Origin: Dyella telluris
GTDB lineage: Bacteria > Pseudomonadota > Gammaproteobacteria > Xanthomonadales > Rhodanobacteraceae
Assembly: GCF_014297575.1 (NCBI RefSeq)
Contig: NZ_CP060412.1
Span: 744,001-808,000, forward strand
Direction: 5' to 3'
Length of the DNA: 64,000 bases
In this document: one piece after another, positions 9,769-17,684 of the stretch
Numbering within the stretch: the stretch's first letter is position 1
Layout of the letters: each line of letters starts with the position of its first letter
The notes under the pieces: model-generated
The model's database searches: none
What the model was told of the DNA's origin: nothing
What the model saw: only the letters and a program-made list of their open reading frames with translations
Program-made: the position numbers and the translations under genes

Positions 9769-10262
9769 AGCATGCCCCTGGTCACGACCGACTGGTTGTT
9801 CGCACCGCCGGTGCCGGCGCGGCTGTCGTCGAACTGGATAGTGATGGTGCAGTCGCCTTCGGCGCCCTGGCAGGCGATCTGGCCGGTGGTCGATTCCACA
9901 GCGCCCAGCGTCGCGCCCAGCGTGTTGCACCAGTCGTGCAACTGCACGCTGGCCAGCGTCGAACCCTCGGCGGGGCAGGCGCTCGCCTTGATCGCCCCAC
10001 TGGTGTTGTAGCCGCCCGCCATCGCCACCGTGCGATCGGCACGCATGGCATCCAGCACGGAGTAGCTCGCCACCGTGGCCATGCTGCGCGCCATGGCGCT
10101 GTTGTTGGTGGACAACGAGGTGGCCTGCAAGGCAGCGACGCCAAGGAAGGCGATGGACAGCAGCAGCACCGCCACCAGCACTTCGATCAGCCCCACGCCA
10201 CGTTGCGCGCGGACGGCTGCGCGACAACGCGCCCGGTGTTGGTTGGAAACACGTGTGGTCAT
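9765..10262 (-). CDS. pilV: Minor pilin PilV
   Basis: 165 residues. The prepilin site is AQRG|VGLIEVLVAVLLLSIAFLGVAALQ, with the first mature residue Val and Glu at position 5, as is typical of PilV/GspI proteins. The C-terminal pilin domain has Cys residues in ACPAEG, DWCN, IACQG and GDCTI. The ATG overlaps the fimT stop by 4 bases (ATGA), and its own stop overlaps pilW by 4 bases, so fimT, pilV and pilW form a tightly coupled chain. Confidence 0.92.
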   Translation of the reverse strand: MTTRVSNQHRARCRAAVRAQRGVGLIEVLVAVLLLSIAFLGVAALQATSLSTNNSAMARSMATVASYSVLDAMRADRTVAMAGGYNTSGAIKASACPAEGSTLASVQLHDWCNTLGATLGAVESTTGQIACQGAEGDCTITIQFDDSRAGTGGANNQSVVTRGML

Positions 10263-10828
10263 GAGCACTCCCCCGAATCCGTCGTGGTCTGCAGCACGGA
10301 GCCGGCCACCATGCGGAGTACCCGATGGTTGTCCTTGTCGAATGACGGTGTACAGATATCGATGACCTGCCCGCTGTAAGGCAAAGCGCTGGTCGTGGCG
10401 TGGGCGATACCCTGGGCGGTGAAGCGAAGCGCCTGCAAGTCGCCGTTCAGACGCAGCGAACCACTGAGGTCGAGCTGGCTCTCCCGCACCACCACGACCG
10501 TGGTCGACGCGCGCGCCACCACGGCGCCTGCCGACGTACCGCAAAGATCACCCAGCGCGTCGCTGGAGTTGCCGCTGCTGGAGTTGCTGCACAGCTGCGT
10601 GCGCGCGTTGCGCTTGATGGCTTCCATCCGCGCGATCTGCACCGCGTTGACGACTTCGTTGACCGAGGTGGTCAGGCGATTGGAAATGGTGATGTGGCGA
10701 AAGCTGGGTACCGCGACGGCGATCAGCACCGCCGCCACCGCCAGGGTCACCACCAGTTCGACCAGCGTGAACCCATATGCCTTCCGCAGCCCGCCTATGC
10801 GGCCCTGCCCTGGCGCCTTGATACGCAT
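10259..10828 (-). CDS. FimT/FimU (GspH family) pseudopilin, first gene of the minor pilin operon
   Basis: 189 residues. The prepilin site is RKAYG|FTLVELVVTLAVAAVLIAVAVPSFRHI with Glu at mature position 5. The stretch ISNRLTTSVNEVVNAVQIARMEAIKRNARTQLC is the signature of the GspH/FimT family, and the C-terminus RVLRMVAGSVLQTTTDSGECS fits too. FimU/FimT proteins couple the minor pilin complex to the pilus; FimT in some relatives also binds DNA for uptake, which cannot be judged here. A strong ribosome site (GGAAGGGGG) precedes the ATG. The operon promoter should lie in the AT-rich stretch 10829-10960; I could not define it. Confidence 0.9.
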   Translation of the reverse strand: MRIKAPGQGRIGGLRKAYGFTLVELVVTLAVAAVLIAVAVPSFRHITISNRLTTSVNEVVNAVQIARMEAIKRNARTQLCSNSSSGNSSDALGDLCGTSAGAVVARASTTVVVVRESQLDLSGSLRLNGDLQALRFTAQGIAHATTSALPYSGQVIDICTPSFDKDNHRVLRMVAGSVLQTTTDSGECS

Positions 10829-11068
10829 TGCCAGCCCCCTTCCGACTACTTGCGTGAAGCTTAAGGATTACACGCAGTATCGTAAATTCATACGCTGACG
10901 AACGGTAAGAACTTGCCGATAAATGGTAGGCCGGATGATCGCTAGCGAGATGCCCGTCACATCCAACCAATACAATCAACTAGATAACAAGGCAAGGATT
11001 GCCGTGGGGCGGCAATTCCCAAGGGCAACACGGTCGTTAGTTTTTGCGCTCCAGATCACCCCCGGTCA

Positions 11069-11332
11069 AGGCCTTTGTAGGAGCGCACCCTGTGCGCGAC
11101 CGGGGTTGCCGAGGCAGCCCGTTCCGCAGCCGGCGCTCACGGGGTTCACTCCCACAGGTGGTTAGGGCTGCCCATGGCCCGCTGCATCACCCCGTCCCAA
11201 GCCCCTGTACGCGAGAGGGAGTGCCGAAGCCTCCCGCCCCGTCGCGGTCGCGGTCGCGGTCGCGGTCGCGGTCGCCGTCGCCGTAGTCGTCGCCGTAGCC
11301 GTCGCGCACAGGGTGCGCTCCTACAAAGGCCT
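11069..11332. repeat. 32-bp perfect inverted repeat flanking a GC hexamer tract
   Basis: Positions 11069-11100 (aggcctttgtaggagcgcac...) and 11301-11332 are exact reverse complements over 32 bases, about 200 bases apart. The GTAGGAGCGCACCCTGTGCG core is itself palindromic and looks like the REP units common in pseudomonads and xanthomonads. Between the arms is DNA without a convincing gene. The structure resembles a REPIN or a small non-autonomous element; I see no target duplication. Confidence 0.8.
11241..11306. repeat. Hexamer tandem repeat (GTCGCG/GTCGCC), about 11 units
   Basis: Five perfect GTCGCG units are followed by six variants (GTCGCC, GTCGCC, GTAGTC, GTCGCC, GTAGCC, GTCGCG). The last unit runs into the right arm of the 32-bp inverted repeat. 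Copy number is likely to vary between strains. Confidence 0.85.
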
Positions 11333-11432
11333 GGGCCGACCGCTCCATGGCCCAACGGAGACAGAGCCCGAAGGCCCCGTTTCCAACGCGGCGTCTCCGC
11401 CCTTCACGCCGGGCGACGCTGCTGCGTGGCGA

Positions 11433-11780
11433 CTACGAGCTGGCGTGCTCCGCGTGCTCCAGGAAAAGCGTCTGCAGGTCGCCGCCCAAGTCACCGCCCG
11501 CGCAGATAAGCCGGAACCGGCCGCCTTCCCCGCTCAGCCGGCAGGTGCCGTCGATGATGCCGAGCACGTTCGCCACGGCGTCGATGGTCACCTGCCGCGT
11601 GAGTTCCAGCAGCACTTCGCGCTGATCCGCCGACAGCTCGCCGAACAGTTTCAGCACGCGCTGCCAGTACGGGTCGGCGGCCTGCTCTGCCCGGGTATTG
11701 AGCAGCAGGCTCCGGTAGATGGCGTTGTTCTCGTCCACCACGGCCACGCTCAGGCTCGCTACGAACTCATCGGGTGTCAT
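11433..11780 (-). CDS. Conserved hypothetical protein, 115 aa
   Basis: I do not recognise the family. The protein is mostly helical, without signal peptide or membrane segment: MTPDEFVASLSVAVVDEN at the start, a leucine-rich middle (FGELSADQREVLLELTRQ) and a more beta-like GTCRLSGEGGRFRLICAGG near the end. The start at 11780 is chosen for its good ribosome site (AAGGAAG, 4 bases upstream of the ATG). It follows the TPR regulator gene on the same strand after 71 bases and may share its transcript. The middle could bind a partner through helices, but no function can be assigned. Confidence 0.7.
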   Translation of the reverse strand: MTPDEFVASLSVAVVDENNAIYRSLLLNTRAEQAADPYWQRVLKLFGELSADQREVLLELTRQVTIDAVANVLGIIDGTCRLSGEGGRFRLICAGGDLGGDLQTLFLEHAEHASS

Positions 11781-11851
11781 GGAACTTCCTTGACGGCGTG
11801 CGGACTGAACGTGGTGGTGCTTGTCACCGGTCGCCTCGGTGGCGCCGGCAT

Positions 11852-14137
11852 CTACGTGTGCTGCGTCAGCAGGGCCTTGAAGCGCGGATCGTCGCGCAGC
11901 GGATCCCACACCGGATCGAGCCGCAGGGAAGCGGGTGAAATGATCACGCCGGTCGGCATGGACAACAGGCGCTCGAGCAGCGGAATGGCCTGATCGGGCT
12001 GGCCCACGCGCACGTAGAGCACTGCCATGTGCTCGAGCATGTCGGTGCCGGTGAGCGCATCCTGCGACACCGGCATCAACGCCACGGCGCGCTCGCCTTC
12101 GGCAACCGCCTCCGCCTTGCGTCCGAGCCCGGCATAGGCAAACCCCAGCGCAAGATGCAGGTCGGCGTCGTCCTGCCGTTCGGCCAGGGCCGCACGGGAA
12201 CGCGTGGCCACGTCGTTGAAGGCCTCCGTGGCCTTGGCCATGTCGCCCGCATCCTGCCAGGCCCATGCCACGTACAGGCGGCGCGGCAACACGATGTTGT
12301 CCGGGTCGTCCCAGTTCTCCGCCTTGTCGGCTTCGGCAATTTTGATCGCGCCCGCATAGTCGTGCGCCAGCGTCCGCTCGAAATACAGCGACATGATGTT
12401 GCTGCGATAGCCATCACTGCCCGGCGAAAGCGTGGCCAGTTCGGCACGCAGGGGCGCCAGGTCGCCCTTCCACATGAACTCGTTGAAGACCTGGGTGAGG
12501 CGTTCGCCGAAAGGATCCCGGCTCAGCGACAGCGCCGTGGCATAGGCCTGGTCGGCATCCGCGTAGCGGCGCAGGCTCTGGTAGGTCACGCCGAGCTGAT
12601 TGAACGCGAACTCGCTGTGCGGATCCAGCACGGTGGCCGCATGGAAGCGCGTCACGGCTTCATCCCAATGACCCTGCCGCCGGGCAATGGCGGCAATCAG
12701 CAATTCCACCGTGGCGCTGCTGGGCATGGCCTGCCGCGCCAGCTCCAGCTGGGTGATGGCGCCGGCATAGTCGCGATGACCCCAGTAGTTGTACAGGCCC
12801 ATGGCGTAGTGCGCCTGCCCCAGGTTGGGCTGCAACGCCAGCGCACGATCGGCAGCCGTCTTCGCCGCGGCCAGCCGCTCATTGGTGCGATCGGGGCCGA
12901 AGAAATACATCTGCATTTCGGACCGCGCCAGCTCGGCGGCGGCCAGCGCAAAGTCCGGGTCCCTGGCCAGTGCCTGCTGGTACAGGGCAATGGCCACGGG
13001 CGACTCGGCCGACGACAGCGAAGGATCGTCATAGGCGCGGTTGGCGTGCGCGCCGGCCTTCAGGTACAGGTCGTAGGCTTCGGCATTCGATGTCGGCAGC
13101 TTGTCCATGCGCGCGGTTTCAGCCGAGGTGAGCTGCACTTTCAACGCGCCCGCCACGTTCTGCGCCACTTCGCCTTCCACGTTGAACACGTTGTCCAGCG
13201 TGCGCGTATACGCCTTCGCCCACAGATGGTTGCCGCTGTTGGCATCGATCAGCTGCACGTTGATCAACACCTGGTTGTCGACCTTCTGCACCGTGCCTTC
13301 AAGCAGCGTGGCCACGCCCAGCTGGTGCGCGATGGTTTTCACGTCTTCCGGGTGGCTGGGGTATTTCTCGGTAGAGGTGCGCGAGATCACCTTGAGCCCG
13401 CCGATGCCCACCAGCTGGGTCAGGATCATGTCCTGCATGCCGGTGGCGAAATAGGCGTTGCCCTGGTCGGTGCTGAGGTTCTGGAAGGGCAACACGGCAA
13501 TGGACTTCAGATCAGCGGCCGCTGTCGCATCGGCCGGGCGACGCGTCCACGTGTGCCAGCCGAACAGCGCGCCCGCCACCACCAGCAGGCCAACCACCAT
13601 GGCGATGAGCGGCTTGCCGAACCGGCGCGGGCTGTTGTCCGACGGCACCAGCGTGATCGGTGGCGTGACCGGCGGCGGCGCGATCACGCTCGCCGGCGGC
13701 GCAACCACGGCGCTCGCACCGGCACTGAGGCTGGCAAGTACCGGCGCCACCGCAAGGTCGGAGTCATCCAGCGCGCTTTCCGTCATCAAGGCTTCACGCG
13801 ACGACGCAAAGCGCACATCGGCATCCAGGCGAAAGCCGACGCCGTGGACGGTATGCAGATAGCGGCTGTCTTCCGCACTCTCCCCCAGCGCATGGCGCAG
13901 CACCGCGATCACGCGGCTGAGCACACCGGGAGTGACATGGGTGTGGCCCCACACCTCGTCGAGGATCTCGTCGCGGCTCAACACGCGACCGGGGTCGTGC
14001 GCCAGCAGCACGAGCACGGCGAACGCCTTGCGCTCGAGCCCGACCTCCTCGCCATCCACGAACAGTCGATGGCCCAGGGTGTCGATTTCGACCGCACCGA
14101 ACGCAATCCACGCAGCAGAGGCGGACTCTGCAGCCAT
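11852..14137 (-). CDS. CadC-like transmembrane winged-helix regulator with TolB-like and TPR domains
   Basis: 761 residues. Residues about 10-105 form an OmpR/CadC-type winged helix (FAVLVLLAHDPGRVLSRDEILDEVWG, then YLHTVHGVGFRL). A proline-rich linker leads to one membrane helix (about 174-194, LIAMVVGLLVVAGALFGW). The periplasmic part starts with the TolB/FlgO-like motif SIAVLPFQNLSTDQGNAYFATGM (about 207-230), followed by TPR repeats to the end (LARDPDFALAAAELARSE, LQPNLGQAHYAMGLYNYWG). A DNA-binding domain inside and TPRs outside suggest one-component signalling across the inner membrane. The target genes and signal are unknown. The start at 14137 has a near-perfect ribosome site (AAGGAGGT, 7 bases upstream); the longer frame to 14251 is rejected. 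Confidence 0.9.
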   Translation of the reverse strand: MAAESASAAWIAFGAVEIDTLGHRLFVDGEEVGLERKAFAVLVLLAHDPGRVLSRDEILDEVWGHTHVTPGVLSRVIAVLRHALGESAEDSRYLHTVHGVGFRLDADVRFASSREALMTESALDDSDLAVAPVLASLSAGASAVVAPPASVIAPPPVTPPITLVPSDNSPRRFGKPLIAMVVGLLVVAGALFGWHTWTRRPADATAAADLKSIAVLPFQNLSTDQGNAYFATGMQDMILTQLVGIGGLKVISRTSTEKYPSHPEDVKTIAHQLGVATLLEGTVQKVDNQVLINVQLIDANSGNHLWAKAYTRTLDNVFNVEGEVAQNVAGALKVQLTSAETARMDKLPTSNAEAYDLYLKAGAHANRAYDDPSLSSAESPVAIALYQQALARDPDFALAAAELARSEMQMYFFGPDRTNERLAAAKTAADRALALQPNLGQAHYAMGLYNYWGHRDYAGAITQLELARQAMPSSATVELLIAAIARRQGHWDEAVTRFHAATVLDPHSEFAFNQLGVTYQSLRRYADADQAYATALSLSRDPFGERLTQVFNEFMWKGDLAPLRAELATLSPGSDGYRSNIMSLYFERTLAHDYAGAIKIAEADKAENWDDPDNIVLPRRLYVAWAWQDAGDMAKATEAFNDVATRSRAALAERQDDADLHLALGFAYAGLGRKAEAVAEGERAVALMPVSQDALTGTDMLEHMAVLYVRVGQPDQAIPLLERLLSMPTGVIISPASLRLDPVWDPLRDDPRFKALLTQHT

Positions 14138-14388
14138 CTGATCGACCTCCTTCCGGGGCCTGCTCCGCCTCAGGTTACACCAACTGCGTGAGGAGGCTCG
14201 GCATAGTCCAGGTATGGATTCCGTTATGGGGGGATAGCCGTCTGAATGCAAGGCGGTCGCGGCGCCGCTGAACGGACAGCGGGCCTGCCCAGGCCGCCTG
14301 TCGGTTACCGGTGAAACACTGTGCCGGAAGTCATGCAGACCACGCCAATTTCACACAGGCCCCGCTGCCCGGAGCGCCGACATCGGTC

Positions 14389-15366
14389 TCAGCGCAGGTG
14401 CCCGAACCCACGAAACTGCCGCAGCGCCGACCTGAAATAGCCCGCATCGGTGGGCTCGCCACCTTCGGGTGCAAGCCCCGACAGCGCGGTCCACGGCAAC
14501 GTGGGGTGTTCGTGATGCAAGCGGTGCAGATGATGGTTCATCAGCACGGGGCGCCACAGGGGCGACACACGAAACGTGCGGGCACGTGCCGGCTCATCCA
14601 GCTTCACGTCGTAATGCGGCAGATTGTCGGCCACGGACAGCCACACGCCACGCAGGAACATGGTGACCGCCAACACGGGCCACCACGCGCCATACACATA
14701 AAACGCCAGTGCATGCAGCGCGAGCGAGAGCATCCAGTCGCGCCGGATGCAGGCACGACGCTCCTTGTTGCCCGCAAAGGCGACAAACAGGCGCTGGATA
14801 TCCCGATCCACCGGCGCATCGCTCTTCAGCTTGTTCGCCACCAGGCGACGCACCAGGTTCACCGGCAGGAACGTGAGCAAAGGCAGCACGACCTCGCCCA
14901 GATACAGGCCACCCAGCAAATGCGCGTAATAACCCAGACGCGCCAGCACGCGATGGTTCGCGCCTTCATGCACGTCCGGCTGGTCATAGGCTTCCCGCGT
15001 GAAGCGGTGATGCATCAGGTGGCCAAAGCGCGCCGCGTCATACGGCAACAGGAAGGCGATGGACAACGCGCGCCCCGCCCATTCGTTGAGGCGCCGCCGG
15101 GCGAACAGATGCCCATGGATGGATTCGTGGATCAGGCCCCAGTGCGTCGGGGTCAGCAGCACCAGCGGCACCATCAGCCACAACATCGGCGCGCCCCACT
15201 GCCGCAGCAGGAACGGCCATGCAAACAACTGCACCCCCATCGCGGTGGCAACCACGCCCACCAGCAGCAGATTGGCGCGCTGGTCGATGGGAACGCGACG
15301 CGGCGCCCGCCGTGCGGCCGCTGCCATTGGTATGCCATCCGTCTCAATCGCTGTCTGCAGGTCCAT
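14389..15366 (-). CDS. Membrane fatty acid desaturase family protein
   Basis: 325 residues with several hydrophobic segments and the three histidine clusters of the di-iron membrane desaturases: HESIHGH (80-86), HLMHH (116-120), and NHHLHRLHHEH near residue 280. Such enzymes insert a double bond (or hydroxylate) in lipid acyl chains using O2 and an electron donor. The substrate cannot be told from sequence. It stands alone; the next gene on the left is the TPR regulator, on the same strand with about 250 bases between. The ribosome site AGGGGAA supports the ATG at 15366. Confidence 0.85.
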   Translation of the reverse strand: MDLQTAIETDGIPMAAAARRAPRRVPIDQRANLLLVGVVATAMGVQLFAWPFLLRQWGAPMLWLMVPLVLLTPTHWGLIHESIHGHLFARRRLNEWAGRALSIAFLLPYDAARFGHLMHHRFTREAYDQPDVHEGANHRVLARLGYYAHLLGGLYLGEVVLPLLTFLPVNLVRRLVANKLKSDAPVDRDIQRLFVAFAGNKERRACIRRDWMLSLALHALAFYVYGAWWPVLAVTMFLRGVWLSVADNLPHYDVKLDEPARARTFRVSPLWRPVLMNHHLHRLHHEHPTLPWTALSGLAPEGGEPTDAGYFRSALRQFRGFGHLR

Positions 15367-15410
15367 CTGTTCCCCTATGAGCCGTCAACAAAACCCTGAT
15401 GTCTTCAGGT

Positions 15411-15511
15411 TCCATCACCGCCATTGCCACGGATGCCACCAGCGTCCCTCGCCGCCATTCCCGCGGATGCCACCAGGCTCCATCACCGTCATCGCTGCGG
15501 ACGCCATCAAC
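15411..15511. repeat. Three degenerate 34-bp direct repeats
   Basis: Units begin at 15411, 15445 and 15479, each of the form tccatcaccgccattgccac followed by ggatgccaccag. They differ at several positions, and the core (CCGTCATTCCCGCG-like) matches the arm of the neighbouring REPIN. They probably arose from repeated copying of that arm. Confidence 0.6.
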
Positions 15512-15535
15512 TCCCCTACCGTCTGGTCCCCTCAC

Positions 15536-15654
15536 CGTCATTCCCGCGAAAGCGGGAATCCAGCGCCTTTAAGGCGCGCGGAAAGGCCGAAAGTCACTGG
15601 CTGACTAGACGTACGGCTGTTGAAAAGCACCTTCCGCCTCCGCGGGAATGACGG
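15536..15654. repeat. REPIN-like doublet (CCGTCATTCCCGCG arms)
   Basis: The outer arms CCGTCATTCCCGCG (15536-15549) and CGCGGGAATGACGG (15641-15654) are exact inverted repeats. The left arm also forms its own hairpin, ATTCCCGC-GAAA-GCGGGAAT (15540-15559), and GCGCC-TTTAA-GGCGC follows. Two REP sequences in inverted orientation separated by about 90 bases is the REPIN layout that RAYT transposases mobilise; no RAYT gene is in this window. Confidence 0.75.
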
Positions 15655-15971
15655 AGTTGAAGCCATACGAGGTCCGGCCTGCGGCATCCAAATACAGTAC
15701 AGCCGCCACCTAACGTAACAGCAGCTTTTGACAGTCAGAAGTGCGAACCGATACCCCTTGCCGGCAGGCCATCCCCCCATGCGGAGAACGCCCCCAAGCC
15801 ATCCACCACCTGATAGTAGCGCCAGCCCCGCGCAAGGAAAGTGCATGCCACCCCGGACGACCCTACGCCCCCTTGCCCGCCCGGGTTCGCGTGGCCTCTC
15901 AAACGCATGGACCCTCCACGCACCACGCTCGTCACACCCCGCCGCGTGACCGCGCAACACCCACCCAAGGC

Positions 15972-16247
15972 CGTAGCCAACGGCGGAATCCGGGGTTCAA
16001 CGATGCGGTGCATGTCGTGATTGCGCGGGCACGACGATCCCGGATTCTCGCTGCGCTTCATCCGGGCTACGGATGCGCGCCTTGACCCGTCGCCCGGATG
16101 GAGCCAACGGCGGAATCCGGGGTTCACCGATACGGTGCATGTCGTGCTTGCCCGGGCGTGGCGATCCCGGATTCTCGCTGCGCTTCATCCGGGCTACGGA
16201 TGCGCGCCTTGACCGTAGCCCGGATGAAGCCAACGGCGGAATCCGGG
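15972..16247. repeat. Tandem array of inverted-repeat REP-like units, period 127 bp
   Basis: Right arms (cccggattctcgctgcgctt, continuing catccgggctac) are at 16039-16072 and 16166-16199. Left arms (gcccggatggagccaacggc...) are at 16088-16120 and 16215-16247, with a shortened one at 15972-15995. The spacing is exactly 127 bases for both arms. Left and right arms are partly complementary, so each unit can fold into a long hairpin. The array ends 32 bases from the stop of the HigA-like gene, on its 3' side. A longer array of the same family is at 61724-62269. Confidence 0.85.
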
Positions 16248-16279
16248 ATTGCGCGGCCTCGCACATCCCTTCGCCCTTC

Positions 16280-16621
16280 CTACTCCACGCCTCGTACACC
16301 TCGACTGTTACTTCGCATCACCTGATCAAGGTCATAGCGAGCCTGCAACAGCAGCCAGTACAACGCGCTGGTGTTTAGTGCGTCCGCCAGTCGCCAAGCC
16401 TCCTCGGCATGGATGGGCGCACCCACGAGCACGCAGCGGATGTGCCAGGCGGGTATGCCGGAACGTCGCGCCAGTTCGTTCGCGCTCACGCTGTTGGGGC
16501 GCATGAAGTCGTCACGCAACACCACGCCGGGGGAACGCAGGCGCGTGGCGGTATCGATCTGCAGGCGGGGGTGAAGCAGAACCGGAGGCGGTGCCGGAGG
16601 TGGTGCCAGGGTGAGGCGCAT
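16280..16621 (-). CDS. HigA-like XRE-family antitoxin/regulator, orphan
   Basis: 113 residues. After a proline-rich start, residues about 33-105 match the HigA addiction-module antidote family: PGVVLRDDFM, then the helix-turn-helix region SVSANELARRSGIPAWHIRCVL and AEEAWRLADALNTSALYWLLLQARYDL. Family members repress their own operon and neutralise a HigB ribonuclease encoded just upstream. Here no HigB-like ORF is adjacent, so it is an orphan or a stand-alone regulator. The start at 16621 is supported by AAGGAAGG; the longer frame to 16759 is not. Confidence 0.75.
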   Translation of the reverse strand: MRLTLAPPPAPPPVLLHPRLQIDTATRLRSPGVVLRDDFMRPNSVSANELARRSGIPAWHIRCVLVGAPIHAEEAWRLADALNTSALYWLLLQARYDLDQVMRSNSRGVRGVE

Positions 16622-16769
16622 GGGGGCCTTCCTTCGGGTGCACGAAACCAGCGGATGCCGGCGAGGGAATCCGTGTAGGCAAAAGCCGGGTTGAAATGTC
16701 CGAAATGGCCGGGTGTGGCGTGCCGACAAGGACAACGACACGCCACAAGGCTCGATCATTCCGGTCCGC

Positions 16770-17096
16770 TTACGCGCTCGTCACCTGCCCGCTGCCTAGC
16801 TGCCGGGCGTACTGCGCCAGACACTGCATGGCCACGGTGATGCCTTGCCGGTAGTAAGTGGCCAACGGCCGCAGCGGCGGCACATCAGGGGGCCGTACCG
16901 CGTGGCGTAACCGCTCGTCTTCCTGGCAAAGCAGCGTGAGCGCATTCAGCGCAAACGCCACGTCATCCAGCGTGGATAACCGAAGCGATGGCGACGTGTG
17001 GTAGGCCGCCGGAGGGTCGGCGGCGGGCGAAGCGCGTGAGGCGTGGCCCACAGAAACGGATGGGCACAGGCGTGCCGTATGATCGACGTCAGCCAT
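16770..17096 (-). CDS. Hypothetical protein, 108 aa
   Basis: No family recognised with confidence. The C-terminal 65 residues (STLDDVAFALNALTLLCQEDERLRHAV ... YYRQGITVAMQCLAQYARQLGSG) look like a compact helical domain, reminiscent in length and layout of small DUF3077-type proteins of pseudomonads, but I cannot confirm this. The N-terminal 40 residues are low complexity. The ATG at 17096 is preferred over a TTG two codons earlier. It lies 148 bases upstream of the HigA-like gene on the same strand and directly downstream of two stable hairpins (17128-17183), which would be in its 5' leader. Confidence 0.6.
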   Translation of the reverse strand: MADVDHTARLCPSVSVGHASRASPAADPPAAYHTSPSLRLSTLDDVAFALNALTLLCQEDERLRHAVRPPDVPPLRPLATYYRQGITVAMQCLAQYARQLGSGQVTSA

Positions 17097-17127
17097 GATC
17101 AACTTGTCCTAGTTGGTGATGGTTAGC

Positions 17128-17183
17128 GGGTCGTCGGTGCTAGTAACACCGGCGGCCCGCGACTCACGGCATCACTGCCGTGA
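17128..17183. promoter_or_regulatory. Two adjacent stable hairpins in the leader of the 17096 gene
   Basis: Hairpin 1: GGGTCGTCGGTG (17128-17139), a 7-base loop, then CACCGGCGGCCC (17147-17158); 12 pairs including two that can only be G-U, and only in plus-strand RNA. Hairpin 2: TCACGGCA-TCAC-TGCCGTGA (17164-17183), 8 perfect pairs and a 4-base loop. Both lie 32-87 bases upstream of the minus-strand ATG at 17096. Neither has a T run, so they are not simple terminators. They could be a leader structure or a mobile palindrome. Confidence 0.55.
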
Positions 17184-17684
17184 CCGCCCGCAACCTCGTC
17201 CGAAGACGCCCGCGAGCAGCATTCCCACCCTACCGAAGCGGCTCATGCCACGTCATCGGGGTTTCCCCCTCGCGGCGTGTGGGGTTTTTCAGAGTGGCTA
17301 TAGGCGCTTGAGGCCGGACAGTCGGGCCCGTTCAACACGCCTTGCCCGGTTCGCCCCGACCACCCGTTGAAGTCATCCATGGCGTGGCATTCGCGCAGCC
17401 ATCCAGACTGCCCGCAGCCGGCGACCCGGCCTGCAGGCGCAGAGTGCAACGCGCCGGTTGGCCTTCCCCGATTGCAGCCCGTGGCCGTTTCGCATCGCTC
17501 CGGGCCAGGGGACGCTCGACGCACACGCGGTTGTCATCATTTTTATTGGACAGTGGACGTCCGGGTCCTTCCGTCGGGTATCGGCGCGTTTGATACACAG
17601 GGGGCGGCACTCGATCCATTCATCGGCGCGATGACAGGGTCGTCGTCCGCCGGGCACTTCAGTCGAATCATGGGGGACGACGCC
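17184..17684. other. Non-coding stretch upstream of the DUF3141 gene
   Basis: An open frame runs through here in phase with the DUF3141 gene, but its product (Arg- and His-rich, with no ribosome site) does not look like protein. I see no other gene. The promoter of the DUF3141 gene should be here. Confidence 0.5.

Noticed and set aside
8587..10011. 474-codon plus-strand frame across pilX, pilW and pilV
   Set aside because: Antisense shadow of three well-supported pilin genes.
11146..11509. Open frames in the hexamer repeat region
   Set aside because: They are Arg/Gly/Ser repeats produced by the GTCGCG hexamers and have no ribosome site or domain.
12029..14191. 720-codon plus-strand frame
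   Set aside because: Antisense of the TPR regulator, whose winged helix, membrane helix and TPRs are clear.
16622..16759. N-terminal extension of the HigA-like protein
   Set aside because: No ribosome site at 16759; AAGGAAGG fits the ATG at 16621.
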